Assembly: GCF_003589595.1 (NCBI RefSeq)
Contig: NW_020653856.1
Span: 822,600-886,599, forward strand
From: Hyposmocoma kahamanoa
Taxonomy: Eukaryota; Arthropoda; Insecta; Lepidoptera; Cosmopterigidae
DNA length: 64,000 nt
Reading direction: 5' to 3'
A model generated the notes under the pieces. That model saw nothing but the letters and a program-made list of their open reading frames with translations. It was not told the origin of the DNA and searched no databases. This document shows positions 11,600 through 23,429 of this stretch, piece by piece (within the stretch, counting starts at the first letter, position 1; the number at the start of each line of letters is the position of its first letter). A program made the translations under genes and the position numbers.

Positions 11600-12200
11600 T
11601 AAGCTCTTTCATTCTTCTCACCAAGCACTCCACTTTAAAACATTGAAGATTTGATCTGCGAGCGACCTTCGACGTGCAAGAATCTTATGCCGAATGGTAG
11701 ACCCTTTTACCACTAAAGCACATACAGTTCTACAGAAAAGGAACACCCGAAGACGTATAGCCGTGCTCAACAAAATGGAACTAAAGAATCTTTTTAATAA
11801 TATCTAGGTTTTGAAACAAGGATTAAAATACAAATGTCATCGTCGCCGAATACCCTCAACGGCTGCCAAGCTCTTTGCATAACATTGCTGTTTGAAAATG
11901 GTCTTTAATGGGGAAGACATAGAAGTGCAAGGAGGGCAAATGAAATTTGTAGAATTTATTCCTATTAGCGCAGTGGAGCGTGGGGCGAATAATCGCTTTT
12001 TAATGAAAAGATTAGTGCTCTCGGTGCAGTCATTGTCGGACAATCGACGGGTGTGACAGCACGGGAATTCTGCAATTACGCATTCTTTCTGCGACGTGCT
12101 GTTTTTATTTCACTCGTGGTTGTAGATGACCAAATGTTTTTAAATGGAGCTGTTTTGTACATGCCGCACCCTTAGTGACAAAGTGACGAAATTAGGAAAG
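11600..12200. other. Unassigned stretch with short coding-like frames
   Basis: A 51-codon plus frame from 11901 and a 68-codon minus frame at 11837-12043 overlap here. Neither shows a domain I know. It lies directly upstream of N3 and may be part of an older element. Confidence 0.3.
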
Positions 12201-12260
12201 TAATTATTGGTAACAAAATAGATTTTAAATAATTATAATATCTGTACAGTGTACTAACAA

Positions 12261-12462
12261 AACCGACCTCCAAAGTCAATCATCCCCTAGTTTGCCACCC
12301 TTAGAGATGGAATATTATCTTCAAGTTTAAATGGAACCACCACTGAGGTACTCACTTTCCAACAAAAAAGGAATCATTAAAATCGGTTCATGAATTATCA
12401 CGTAACATACATACAAAAATCATACACTCGAATTGAGAATCTACTCCTTTTTGGAGTCGGTT
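12261..12462 (-). repeat. P repeat, copy with both inverted ends
   Basis: It opens 'aaccgacctccaaa' and closes 'tttttggagtcggtt', so the two ends are inverted repeats about 200 bp apart. The inside holds 'aaaatcggttca' and 'gaatattatcttcaagttt'. The sequence 'gtacta' just outside the left end also precedes copies 19609 and 50950, so the true element edge lies a little further out. Confidence 0.7.
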
Positions 12463-12469
12463 AAAAAAG

Positions 12470-14225
12470 AACATACGTTTTACGTTAAGTAGCATTCAAT
12501 TGTAATGGATTATGTGTTTGACTAAGTTTGCGAAATAAGCTCGAAACACAAATGTACACCTGAACGACATTCATAACGTGCAACTAGGAATTTTAAAAAC
12601 GATTGTTCCAAACATTAAAACTAAACATAGAGATAATCATACTGGTTTGTTCAGTCATTGACAAATAATGAGTGTTTATGATGAAGTCAAGTTGTCTATT
12701 TTCACAAAATTTATTCGCATACCAGAGACCAAACAATTCAAGAGTCTTAAATATTAAAAAATATGTACTCCCTAAAACGAATAATGTGTATGGTACTCGG
12801 AAATTAGATGATGTATTCCTGAATTACAGAATGAATTACCTGCGCGTATTCAAGATTCATATGATAAGATTCATTTTTCTTAATTTGTTTTTATCAAACT
12901 AAAATAAATGCTTGATAAAGCGAATCGCTGTGAAGGGATATACCCGCAGTGGTTCTTAGAGCAACACCTGCATGTACTAGTTCACTAAAACTAAAAAAAA
13001 ATGGCAAATCTTGAGACCAAGCTAAAAACCAGTGTTGAGCGACGTCACTCGGTGAATACATATACTATCCCCCAAACGCACGTGTGTCAATAGTTGCGGT
13101 ACCTATTAGAAGAATATGGAGGGTGCTGTGCGTGCACCAAAACATTTGGAAATCTAAATTGAACAAAGTACAAAATATCATGAAATCGCCCCGCCAAAGA
13201 TGTGTTGAAGCATTCCGATCTCGTGTATTCGAATATTAAACAAGTTACAAACGAACCACTCGAATACTGTCCTCATGCAAGACGACATATTTCGATGCTT
13301 AGCGGGGTTCGACCGCTCATTAATAGGTCCCAAATAATTCCTTAAGGCTTTACCCTTCGTCCTTCGTTCGCAAAGGATCTCTTAATCAGTTTAAATTCCG
13401 ATGAGAATTAGTGAAATTGGGGAATTCAAGGCTATAACCTATATTACATTTTTATGTATAGCTCTTTTTTTTACTCCTGCACATTAATCTGTCAATTAAA
13501 ATTTCACAAAGGCTCTCGCTTTAATTCTGAAAATTGTATTGTCTATGGTACTCCCTACTGACCTAAAAATTTTCAAAAAAAAGAACGTCGTATTTTTGCT
13601 AATTAAAAGAGTCTCCATAAACGCGTCACTGTGTTCCTGAACAGAGTATCGTCTATAATATTTGTGAGACTAATAAAATTCAAATTATTTTATAAAATAA
13701 TATCTTAAAATGTTTAACGGGCACAAAGGTGTACCATTATGCAAAGAAGGAACTATTTTAAAACAATATAAAATACCAAATATGACGGTAAACAAACGCT
13801 CTACAGCATCCTGATTGGTTAAAATGTAAGTGGTATTTGGCCAATCACAGACACTTCTATTCTATATCTTTGTTTCGTTTTTGTTTTGTGGCATTTGCTC
13901 GGCTTCTGTTTGAGTTTGTAACAGTGGACTGTTAACAATAATCTTTATATATTAATGGACCGGACTCGGACCTATTACTTCGGTTCTCGACATTAAGGAC
14001 CCTTATTATGCAACGATTGCATAAAATACTTCTTTTTAAATTAATAGTGCAAGCTTAACAAAAATTTCACAATATAAAAGTGTCTTCGCCTTAATAGATA
14101 ATAAGAAAATAGCCATTGGGTCAATTCGTAGGTTACTTTGTTTATTTATTACTTTAAACGAAATATAAATTACTTATTAGTCTTGTATTTGGCAAGATGG
14201 TAATGTATTTATAATGTTATTTACT
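12470..14225. other. No gene recognised
   Basis: AT-rich, apparently single-copy sequence. Short ORFs only (76 residues at 12672), none with a domain. Confidence 0.4.
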
Positions 14226-14227
14226 AG

Positions 14228-14278
14228 TATCTTCTTTATCTTTTTCTTATCTTTATCTTAATCTTCTTTATCTTTGTG
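14228..14278. repeat. Pyrimidine-rich imperfect (TCTTTA)n tract
   Basis: About 50 bases of tctttatc-type units with interruptions. It sits at the 3' edge of the inverted SINE-A copy. Confidence 0.7.
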
Positions 14279-14500
14279 ACAGAGTTCTTCCAGAGACGGA
14301 CTGCCACCATACAAATTTCAGCCACCAAACAATAATGTGAGTATTACTGCCTGAAAGGGTGAGGGTGCTGGTGAAACCACAATCCCACGGGACCTGTCAA
14401 CTACATATATGTCATTGTGATTTAAAGCCCTGAGTGGTACTGCAGCGGTTAAGCATAGGCGTGTTGCTTGCCATCAGATACACGTTAGTTCCGTCACTTA
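14275..14500 (-). repeat. SINE-A, copy 5 (minus)
   Basis: Minus orientation: 'gagtggtactgcagcggtt', 'aggcgtgttgcttgccatcag' and 'ttccgtcactta' are reverse complements of the family blocks. The 3' part is degraded. Confidence 0.7.
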
Positions 14501-15167
14501 GAGAGTCATTGTTGATTCAACAGTGAAAGTATAATAGAAAATAGTATTTAAACTGTATTGCATCCAAAATAATACAAATGGCGATCTTCATACCTTTAAA
14601 CATTCTCTACCAGACTCTACAAGTTATGTATATTTGTGAAGAAAATTCTCGTGATGATGATAGTCGCCATCCCACATTGAGTTAGCATAGCAAATTACAT
14701 CCTACACTTTCTCCTTTCATAAGATTCCTTGTTCAACAGTGAGACGTGTAAAGAGTGTAGTTACAACGAATGTTGTAAACTAGCCAAAGTCAAATCAGCC
14801 AGTATTTTTCCTAAAAACATTACACTTTCAAATCGCTCAAACATTTTCAGCAAACGAGAGCCGAGGGCTCTCCGAGTAATAACGGAGGCGTGACTCGGTA
14901 GCCACTTTTATAATCACCCTTGCGTACAAACCGTTTTTATTTTAGTGATGGCTCGTCATGGAGCAATACTAGTAACAGCTATAACACTACGTACGATTCA
15001 TTTCTTGGTACATTCTGGGTTATTATCGGCCAGTACGTCACAACGATTGCCGAAGAACTGAAGACGAATTGAATAAGAAGAACAGCTGTTAACTTTTACA
15101 GCGAACACCACCTATTTCATAATAATTTGGATATGTCTAGGACGATGCGTGTTGCTTGTTGATGAGG

Positions 15168-15376
15168 ATTATCAGGGCCGGAGCCAGTTAAAGGCTGTGG
15201 TATCTACTTACACGAATGGGAAATGGGCTTAAGTTATGTGTATAGAAATGTCTGGAATATAAATGTGGGAATAATGGAACGTTAACCGCTCACGCGATGC
15301 GCTCCTCCTACCGCAAAATGGCGGCTATTTGGTTCCGCAAATTAGAAAAACATTCAGTTTAAATACAAGTTTTTAT
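15168..15376. repeat. Inverted-duplication arm, left
   Basis: This segment spans the left flank and first ~90 bases of M607 copy 1. It reappears inverted at 16394-16602 with few mismatches. Shared blocks include 'ggagccagttaaaggctgtg' (one change), 'gggcttaagttatgtg' and the junction 'aacgttaaccgctcacgcg'. Confidence 0.85.
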
Positions 15377-15892
15377 AAATAAAAATTATTATTCTGCATT
15401 GCTAAATAAATACCCTCCGTACTACTAACAAAAACATCTCAAATAAAATGCAGTAATACACCGCAAATCCTGCACATAAAAAGCACTAATGAAATTTTTG
15501 GTGTACTTGGATAAATATGATAACATTCCGTTTGAGTGGTTCTAACGTTTACCATGAAATTACTCCTTAAAGTATAGTTTATAAACTTTTATATTCAGGG
15601 TAAACTTAAAAACGCTACTTACGGTATGTTTCCAATAAATAAACACCGAAATCACCAGCCCAAACAATAACACTCACGATTGTCGTGACGTATTTTTGAT
15701 GTTGTTTATTATTTTTAAATGACAGACTCAGGCATTAAAAACTTTAAGGTTTGCTAGAGTAGTTACCGAAATAGCAATTAATATTAATTCTTTTACCTAT
15801 TATAACTTCGATATCCGATAAATCGGTATAAAATCATCACCGGCACCTCTAGGTGTGGCATACGTCTACGGCTGCATGTATCGCGTGAGCGG
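15286..15892. mobile_element. M607 TIR element, copy 1 (607 bp)
   Basis: It is bounded by inverted ends ccgctcacgcgat and atcgcgtgagcgg and flanked by TTAA at 15282-15285 and 15893-15896. It has no coding capacity. The same 607-608-bp unit occurs at 41045 and 55944, and with an insertion at 35386. TTAA alone would suggest piggyBac, but other copies are flanked by ATAA, ATAT and TTAG/TTAT, so the target is a 4-bp A/T-rich site and the superfamily stays open. It is a non-autonomous element (MITE). Confidence 0.88.
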
Positions 15893-16129
15893 TTAAGGAC
15901 GAGTGAAAGGGATAAGGGATGATGTGAGCGCGATGTATGAAAGAGACAAAATACTATGATCTTCACTATACGATGATTAGTTGTTGAGAATGTGGTGGCA
16001 ATTACGACTATGAAAGCGTTTGAGTGTTTTGGCGAAATAAATTAAAAAAGTATTTTCTTTGTACGATTTTGTTTGATTCCGCAACCACCACATATGGCTC
16101 TTGCTGAAAAGTACTGTTTGTCAGAGTCT

Positions 16130-16860
16130 GAATACAAATAATCTGTATTTTTTAATAGGTAAGAAAATTACACTTGAAATCCTCTCTGCTCATTCGTAAG
16201 GCAGATTCGTCTGAGAAGAATGAGCAAGAAACTTTAGGGCTTGCGCTTTGTAAATATATAATTGTACATATTTATCATTTACAATATATATTTCAAATAT
16301 CATAGATCTGGATAACCTGCAAGAGTTAAATTGTTCGACCACGGATTTTTGTCATCAACCTTTAGTGTAATGTTTTTGTTTAACAACAGTTTTAGTAAAA
16401 ACTTGTATTTAAACTGAATGCTTTTCTAATTTGCGAAACCAAATAGCCGCCATTTTGCGGTAGGAGGAGCGCATCGCGTGAGCGGTTAACGTTCCATTAT
16501 TCCCAAGTTTATATTCCAGACATTTCTATACACATAACTTAAGCCCATTTCTCATTCGCGTAAGTAGATACCACAGCCTTTAACTGGCTGCGGCCCTGAT
16601 AAGCCTCGTGAATGGCAAATTTTGAATATCAACCGGAATTGAAGCCCCTTAAATAAATTTCTTTCTCTGTCAAGACGACTATCAAGAACAGCTAGTTTAT
16701 TTTCATTCCTATTAATGTTATGTCTGTCGCCGCTTTTCATTAAAAAAAATATTTTTGTTCTTCTTAACATAAATTACATTTTCATGAATGTACTATGATG
16801 CTGGTGTAAGCATGTTCATTTCTTTAAACTTATCTCTCAAAGAAAGTGCTTATCAGCAAA
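16130..16860 (-). pseudogene. Non-LTR 3' end, copy N4, interrupted
   Basis: The 3' UTR blocks ('attacacttgaaatcc', 'gaatgagcaagaaactttag') lie at 16160-16250. The C-terminal coding region (NENKLAVLDSRL and a decayed RFYNKIP-like segment) lies at 16600-16780. A 209-bp foreign piece (16394-16602) splits the two inside the sequence that reads continuously in N5 ('ttttaaacctcgtgaatggc'). Confidence 0.75.
16394..16602. repeat. Inverted-duplication arm, right: chimeric insert in N4
   Basis: It contains the outer ~90 bases of M607, its TTAA and ~115 bases of the unique flank of copy 1, all inverted relative to 15168-15376. It starts and ends inside N4 without M607's second end, so it did not arrive by ordinary transposition of M607. 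Confidence 0.85.
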
Positions 16861-16862
16861 GT

Positions 16863-17066
16863 TTATTTTCTATCGAATATTTGTTTGTATTGTGCTAAAT
16901 GGATTTCCGTTCTGTAGTCAGAGAGACAAAGTTCAATATCACTAATATCGCTGCCAGTATTCATATTAGTTACAAATAACACATCGCTATTTACGTCTGT
17001 TCTACGATTACAAGGGGTAGGTATCCGCTTTGATTTATTCGCGATATCAGCGCCATGTGTGTGCAA
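16863..17066 (-). pseudogene. Possible non-LTR endonuclease fragment
   Basis: The minus strand reads KRIPTPCNRRT, then LFVTNM, then ELCLSDYRTEI. This resembles the C-terminal part of apurinic-type endonuclease domains of non-LTR elements (an R.T......LVTN......LSDH pattern, with the catalytic H changed to Y). It abuts N4 on the same strand, so it may be N4's own 5' part after a large internal deletion. Confidence 0.45.
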
Positions 17067-17244
17067 GGGATGTAAGTGCTTGAGTTGTTCTTATCGAGGG
17101 GACCGCAGACTCGCTAATATTTGGCAAAGATGCAGTTGTTGACAAAAACATTAAGTGATATTTGATTTTTCGTGACGACGTGACGTGACACGTGACTTTG
17201 GCAGTTGCAATATGTTGACGAAAGTTGTAATTTAGAATAATAGT

Positions 17245-18933
17245 GTCCTGTGGTACCTTATGATTGTGGTACCTTCAATGATCATTTTCTTACAATAACT
17301 TCAAAATTACATCTACACAATAATAAAGAAAAATCAATGTCATTTTTAAGAAAATGCGTGTGTGAATGCGATGTTCCTCAGTACAGCCTTCCAACTGTCA
17401 CTCGTGACTCGTTGGAGGGGGTAGTGAGGGGTATGTGGCATACGTCAAAAACGCTGGACATATACGATATATCTATACATATATTAATGTCGGTGTGGCC
17501 AGTGATTGGAGACATACTCGTTATTTTGATAAATGAAATGTTTAGAGAAGGTATATATCCTGATATTTTAAAAAGTACTCGTGTATGTCCAGTGTTTAAG
17601 GGGAAGGGGGACGTGACCCATGTTGAAAGCCACAGACCGATAACCATAGTTCCGAATATATCAAAAATAATAGAATTTATTATATCAACAAGTATTATGG
17701 ATCATTTCGAAATGAACGATTTGTTATCAGATAGACAATATGCTTATAGGAAAGGTAAATCCACCGTAGTTGCAGCACAAAATATAGTAGATTCTATTAT
17801 TACCAGTATAGATGATAAGAATAAAACTGCAGGCATTTTTTGTGACCTAACAAAGGCGTTCGATGTAATTGAAAATGATTTATTAATTCAAAAGTTAGCT
17901 GTGTATGACGTCAACGGAGTCGGCCATAACCTATTAAAGTCTTTTTTATCAAACAGACGGCAAACGATTCAGGTCAGTACAAACGGTACAACAACTAGGC
18001 CAGCGGCTGGTTACCTCACCATTGGCATCCCACAGGGATCTGCCCTAGGTAATACACTATTCCTGGCATTCATCAATGATCTGCCATACTTTATATCAGG
18101 GGGTCTTGTGGTTGTATTTGCGGACGACACAACCGTTATAGTGTGTGCTAAAACCTGCAACGAGTTGGAAGAAAAATTAGCCTGCACGTATGAGCAGCTG
18201 TGTGAGTGAGTGGTTCTCTGCGAATGGACTTATTCTTAACGAATCGAAGTCAAACCTTATGTTGTTCTCAGGAAGAAATTCTATAACAAAGCCAATTATC
18301 ACCTCCATTGTTCCATTATGTAACACTTGTAAATTCTTGGGTTTAACGCTAGACTCAAATTTGAACTGGAAGTCACATATACAAACTCTATGTCAAAATC
18401 TTGGAAGTGCTGCATAAGCACTGAGGAAACTGCGTCCTCTTGTCTCCAATGTGGTATTGAGGCAGACGTATTATGCCTATTTTCATTCGTTGATGTCTTA
18501 TGGCATCACACTGTGGGGTAATTCAACTGAGTCGATTAGGGTATTTATTCTTCAAAAACGTGCACTAAGAACAATAGTAGGCATAAAAAAGGATCAGACC
18601 TGCAGAAACCTTTTTAAGAAATACAATATAATGACCATGTACTCACATTATATTTATGATATAATAGTTTATGCGCGTCAAAACTTGGCTACTTATGAGC
18701 GACGTACGGGCGGAGGCCGAGCGTTACGAGACGCGGGAACACTAAAATCCGTTGCCCACCGTACCGAACTTGCAACTAGAAATCCGCGGGTAATAGGTCC
18801 CTGATTCTACGAACATCTACCCACAGACCTGAAAAGTGTTAGAAACGATGAAACGTTTTATACCCGACTAAAAATCCTTTTATTGGATATTGAATTGTAC
18901 AGTGTCGATGAGTTTCTTTTGAAACAATTTTAA
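17245..18933 (+). pseudogene. Non-LTR retrotransposon reverse transcriptase (jockey/CR1 group), broken
   Basis: Reverse transcriptase of a LINE, which would copy its RNA at a nicked chromosomal target. In order: FNDHFL (linker after the endonuclease), VCPVFKGKGD..HRPITIVP (RT block 1), YAYRKGKST (block 2), FCDLTKAFDVI near 17840 (block A), GIPQGSALG near 18030 (block B) and VFADDT near 18117 (catalytic Asp pair). WFSANGLILNESKS (shortened) and CKFLGLTLDSNLNW mark the thumb. The C-terminus ends at TAA 18931-18933. Three breaks are visible: a frameshift at 18203-18210 caused by a TGAG tandem duplication, TAA at 18415-18417 and TGA at 18802-18804. The endonuclease and any ORF1 are missing, so the copy is 5'-truncated at about 17245. 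It is divergent from N4, which lies head-to-head. Confidence 0.92.
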
Positions 18934-19100
18934 TTTTATTTTATTCGACAAGCAGTAGTTATACTACTTTATTTTATATTCATTATTATTATTATAATTT
19001 TATTACTGACGATAATAGTTATCCCTTGACATTGTATTTCCAATTATAATATTGTGACATTGATAACATGAAATAAACGATTCTATTCTATTCTATTCTA
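18934..19100 (+). repeat. LINE 3' UTR with (TTCTA)4 tail
   Basis: A short AT-rich 3' UTR follows the reverse transcriptase stop and ends in four perfect ttcta units at 19081-19100. Such tails are typical of non-LTR elements that lack poly(A). They mark the exact 3' end of the insertion. Confidence 0.85.
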
Positions 19101-19608
19101 TGGATCCACACCTATTGACATCTAAAACTTGTTCCCTAAAAGCAGGTAAGGACGTCATTATCCGATGCTTTGAAGGTTAGCGTTACATATATTTGAACAT
19201 TCACTGCGTTATTTAACTCAAAAGGTTAAAGTTAAATTTAATCGTATGAGATACCAGTGGACAACAACATGGCTTTAAAACGCAATAAGCTAAAAATATA
19301 TTGAAAGGTCATAATGTTCCGAGACCTGAAGGATGGTGAAATAAATCATAAATTAAACTTATTACACTTGCGTCACAGTACATTTATGAAAATGAAATTT
19401 GGATTAGGAAAAATAGTAATATTTTCACGAAACATAGTGGTGGTAGTGTGAGGCATCAATTCATACAAATTAACTTAATTAGATATTTAAAACCGTAGAT
19501 GGTGACGCCTGGATAAAATATAAAGTAGTCGAAAATTTGAAGTACGTCACAATAAACAAGAAGTACAAAGTGCAAAATACAGTAATCTCAGTAAGGAGTA
19601 CTAAATAA

Positions 19609-19835
19609 AACCAACCTCAAAAATTCGTGTAATTATATCTACATGCCAAGTTTTACTGAAATTGGTTACCGGAAAGTGCGCGAAACCGGATTCTTCCCCT
19701 AGTTAGCCACCCTTAGGAATGAAATATTTTCTTTAAAATGGGAGCACTACTGCAATACTCTCTCACTTCACATGGCGTTATCGCATACAATAAAAAAACA
19801 GACGATTGAGAACTTCCTTTTTTTTGAAGTCGGTT
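19609..19835 (-). repeat. P repeat with both inverted ends (227 bp)
   Basis: Ends 'aaccaacctcaaaaattcg' and 'ttttttgaagtcggtt' are inverted relative to each other. The internal block 'gttaccggaaagtgcg' and 'cccttaggaatgaaatattt' follow the family. The 94-residue minus ORF overlapping it is not a gene. Confidence 0.72.
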
Positions 19836-20589
19836 AAAAAAGAAATTCCAAATATTTAAACAACACCAAGTCACGCTGCTACGTTTGTATGGAGTTATAT
19901 ATGTCATTTTACATTTAAACTTTGGTAGTAGTGTATATAACCAATGTGACGGTATTTTAATTTTAAATCTTAACTTCGACACAGATTTTATTAACAATAT
20001 GTATGGACAAAAGAACCGTTAAAACAAAAGAATGTGCTATATTAGTATACCATTTCGAAAGAGCAAATCTGTTCAGTGCCCGGTACGTGACTACACTAGA
20101 AAACAAAGTTACAACGTCGTCGGTGAGAACACGATCTTTTAAAATCGCTTCTTTGTTAACAATTCCATAGATTAGATTGTTTACTTGAAAGAGAGTGTTT
20201 GTTTTATGACAGTCCTGTCTTTTTGTATTGTCCCGTTAGTTTCATTGGTGAGATCTCCTTTTGTTACCCAAAGCCTGATTTTACAAACTGCTCTTAAAAT
20301 TCGTAATTTGTGCTAATCCGATCTTGGACTGGTGTCACCTATAACTACGACTTTACGGCCGTTTCCTCTTGCTCCTACTGGGTGTTCCTACTGGTAGGAG
20401 CACGAGGACTAATGTTTCCTCATGCTTCTACCGTAATGTCGTATCTAATAAACTACACTTAACTAGAATAAAAAAAATATGAAAAATATTACCGACGTCG
20501 TCTGACCATCTCGCTGTAGGACGTCCCAATGGATCTACTTTTAGAGAGTTACCGTACTTATGAACACAAAATCTGTTTTTTTTTTATAA

Positions 20590-20915
20590 TACCAAGTAAC
20601 GGGACGAGCAAGTCGTAAGCCTGTCTATAACAGTTGCAGCGTCTCGAAGAGCTAATCCGAAGGACTTTGCCACTGCGCCGGTCACCCTAAGACATAAAGT
20701 TAACAAGTCCCATGTAACCTTAGATTTACATTTAGATTTATTCATTATCTTGTAAATTTTACATTAATAATGTACAATATATCGTATTACAAGAATCGTT
20801 TGTAAATAGTAAATGTTACATTAAAAAAATTTTTAGAACCCGTAATGCGTACAGTTACTTACTTAGGTAAGGCTTGTGGTACTTCCCTATACGAATTCTT
20901 ACACAAGGATATGCT
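20590..20915 (+). repeat. SINE-A, copy 6, with ~130-bp AT-rich insertion
   Basis: The 5' half ('accaagtaacgggacgagca' to 'gttaacaagtcccatgt') and 3' half ('gtaatgcgtac' to 'tacttccctatacgaattc') are separated at about 20722-20850 by AT-rich sequence with ttagattta repeats. Confidence 0.7.
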
Positions 20916-21941
20916 ATTAATATTCAATTAAGAGGTCAAAATAACTTTCAATTCTTTTATCTACACACATATCATAAACTCTCTATAATGTGTTCGAAAA
21001 CCGCAAATTGCGACCAGCATAAAGGTAAACTGTTTCGTTAGAACAAATTTCTTATCTGTGAAAATGTTATTATTATGATTGCTTCGGATTCGCTCTGGAC
21101 CTTTTGGAGGGAAAAGTGTCGTTTTTATTTTGACTTTCAATTATTTTGTGAAATCTAGTTTAAAGTGGAACAGGATAGTGCTATTGTGCCTTAATCGAAG
21201 ATTAAAACGCGAAATTATACGAATCTCGAACTAAAATACCCGTATCGGCCCGTTTTAAGGAATCCCGAGTCAAACCATGCACGCCCGCCGCCTCAAATTG
21301 CCTATCCTCTTTGTGGCGGCCATGTTTACAGAAACATAATTAAACTTCATGTTTAGGCTGATGGCTTCGCCAAAGCCTTAATAAAATAAAAAAATATAAA
21401 AAAATTATGATTGCTTCCTAATAACATCGAATTCGATGTTATTATTACATTCAAAATTCGAACATCTCTGAAAAGCAAAACAATTTGATTGGACCTCAAT
21501 TCTAATATCAGTCGAGATGTAGTTTTATTCGAAATGAAATGTCAATAGCAAACAATTTTGACAATTTCACACGTTACTTGATATCGAATGATATGATAGT
21601 TGCTTAGACTATGGAAACCAAAGGACATGTTATATTGACATATATAAATCAGACGTTATATGTATATGATGCATTTAGACGGTGAAAACATAAACATTTT
21701 ATTGTCTTCGTTTAACTACTGCGTGCCGTCGTAAGCCAAAGGAGATAGCACTACATTGATTTATGTTTAACACGGGAATCGAAAATACGTAACGTCATCT
21801 TAAATGCCAACTGTCCTCATTTTGCCATTTTTGTAGTACCCTGTGATAACCGTTTCCGGTTGTCAAAGGGAAGTACATCAAACGTCAAAACCAATGTTTG
21901 GCCAAATGTTTTAGTGAATTATTCGCATGAATTGTAATAAA

Positions 21942-22500
21942 ATGGACAAAAATATTGACAGTGAGAACAATGAAGTATTGATAAAAATGCGTCGCTGCAG
22001 CGTTAAGGGGTGCGGCAGTAGAAAATTATTATTTTTATTTTATTTTTATAATAAATTATTTTTCTGCCTATAAATCATACAAAAGCCGAAACATCTCACG
22101 TAATTAGGCTCATTTAAGTAGTTTATTCATAAGTCTTGCCGAATTTTGCTTTGACTACTTTAGATTGCCTGTTTGTTAGTATATTTTGATGATTGTTGAT
22201 AACGATTATTTTGAGATAGTGTTGTTCTAGCAAGCAGACATATTATCTGAATTCTGTTATTAAAACAATTCACTACGAGGTTTTTATTACTACATTATTA
22301 TTATTTTTAAATTTTGCCTACAAATGAAAAAACAAAGAAAGAATGGTTGGAAATTATAGGAATGCAGAACATAAACATTGGATCAAATATCGTTTGTTAG
22401 CTCCATTTTGAAGAGTCAAATTTTAATAGAATTTTGAGTGCAACTAGATTACATGATAATGCAATTCCATCGATACATTTATTGGTAAATAACTTTATAT
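21942..22500 (+). pseudogene. Broken THAP zinc-finger domain in two pieces
   Basis: A THAP domain is a C2CH zinc finger that binds DNA, found in host regulators and in P-element transposases. The first piece starts with ATG 21942 and reads MRRCSVKGCGS, giving the C-x4-C pair. The second piece, 22311-22480, reads LPTNEKTKKEWLEIIG, then the C-x2-H pair as C-stop-L-H with TAG at 22398-22400, then HFEESNF and RLHDNAIP, the equivalent of the AVPT end. About 290 bases of intron-like AT-rich DNA separate them. A GT follows the GCG codons of piece one, but the expected AG before piece two is absent. The stop inside the zinc site and the weak acceptor argue for a dead gene or dead transposon. Confidence 0.65.
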
Positions 22501-22509
22501 TTAGTTTTG

Positions 22510-23425
22510 ATTAAAATGGCTTATTACTTGCCTAGTAATAATAGCCTAGTATTAATCATACTTTGATTACAGTAAACTACACAAACTTGCAAACATAAAA
22601 AACAGTTTCAACATTCAAGCCATACATTTGCATGTCGATATTGACTTATTTATGATTATGGCACAACACTAAATCCGCCATTTGTGGTGGACAATTTTGG
22701 TTTAGGTAGGTACGTTTATTCCGTCGATAGGGCAGCTGCTTTCCTTTATTTTTTTCCGTCGTCTAGGGATAGTTGGGGCCGATTCTAGTTTGTCTATTCT
22801 AGAATTTAAAATAAAAACTACGGTTGTGTGACATGCGTGAAAAAAGTTGTTATTTGCTGTCATTTCGCCAGTCATAACATGCTGTTCCTGAACACATCAC
22901 AGAGAGCTTATAATATGTGTGTAGATAAAGCAGCGTATGTAACTGTACAGAATTAGGCATTATAACACTCGTGAGATGTTTTAGAAAATCGGATTACGAC
23001 CTTAATTCTCTCTTTAAAAGTGACCCATGATCAGGGCTCCGTCTTTCACGCAAGGTTACGCGATAAGTGCCTACCGCTAAGTGTACCGACGTCGGCACAA
23101 GCGCTCACACAAGTCTTTCATTTATGAGCATTCGGCTCCGCACGACTGCACACCGGATAACGTTACTTTCACCTCTCTGAACGCGTGCTTAGATTCCTTT
23201 TTGTTTGTTATGAGCGCCTGGTGCCATAAGTCAGATTTTTTGGCTATTATAGCGTAAGTATTTATTATGATTATGTATGAGAGTGATGTAGATGTAGTAC
23301 GTAGTAACTATTAAATCAATGCAATCTGTGCCGTGATCATGATAAAAAAAATTAATAAGACAATTATTCCTACAATATTGTCTCATTAACTCTCTTGTTC
23401 GTTATGTAAGTAATAATGATAATAA
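22510..23425. other. No gene recognised
   Basis: AT-rich sequence with a GC-richer patch at 23030-23180. No further THAP-gene exons or transposase domain were recognised downstream of the THAP pieces. Confidence 0.35.
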
Positions 23426-23429
23426 AGCG

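Noticed and set aside
15286..15892. Calling M607 a piggyBac MITE from its TTAA flanks
   Set aside because: The other copies have ATAA, ATAT and TTAG/TTAT flanks, so TTAA specificity is not supported.
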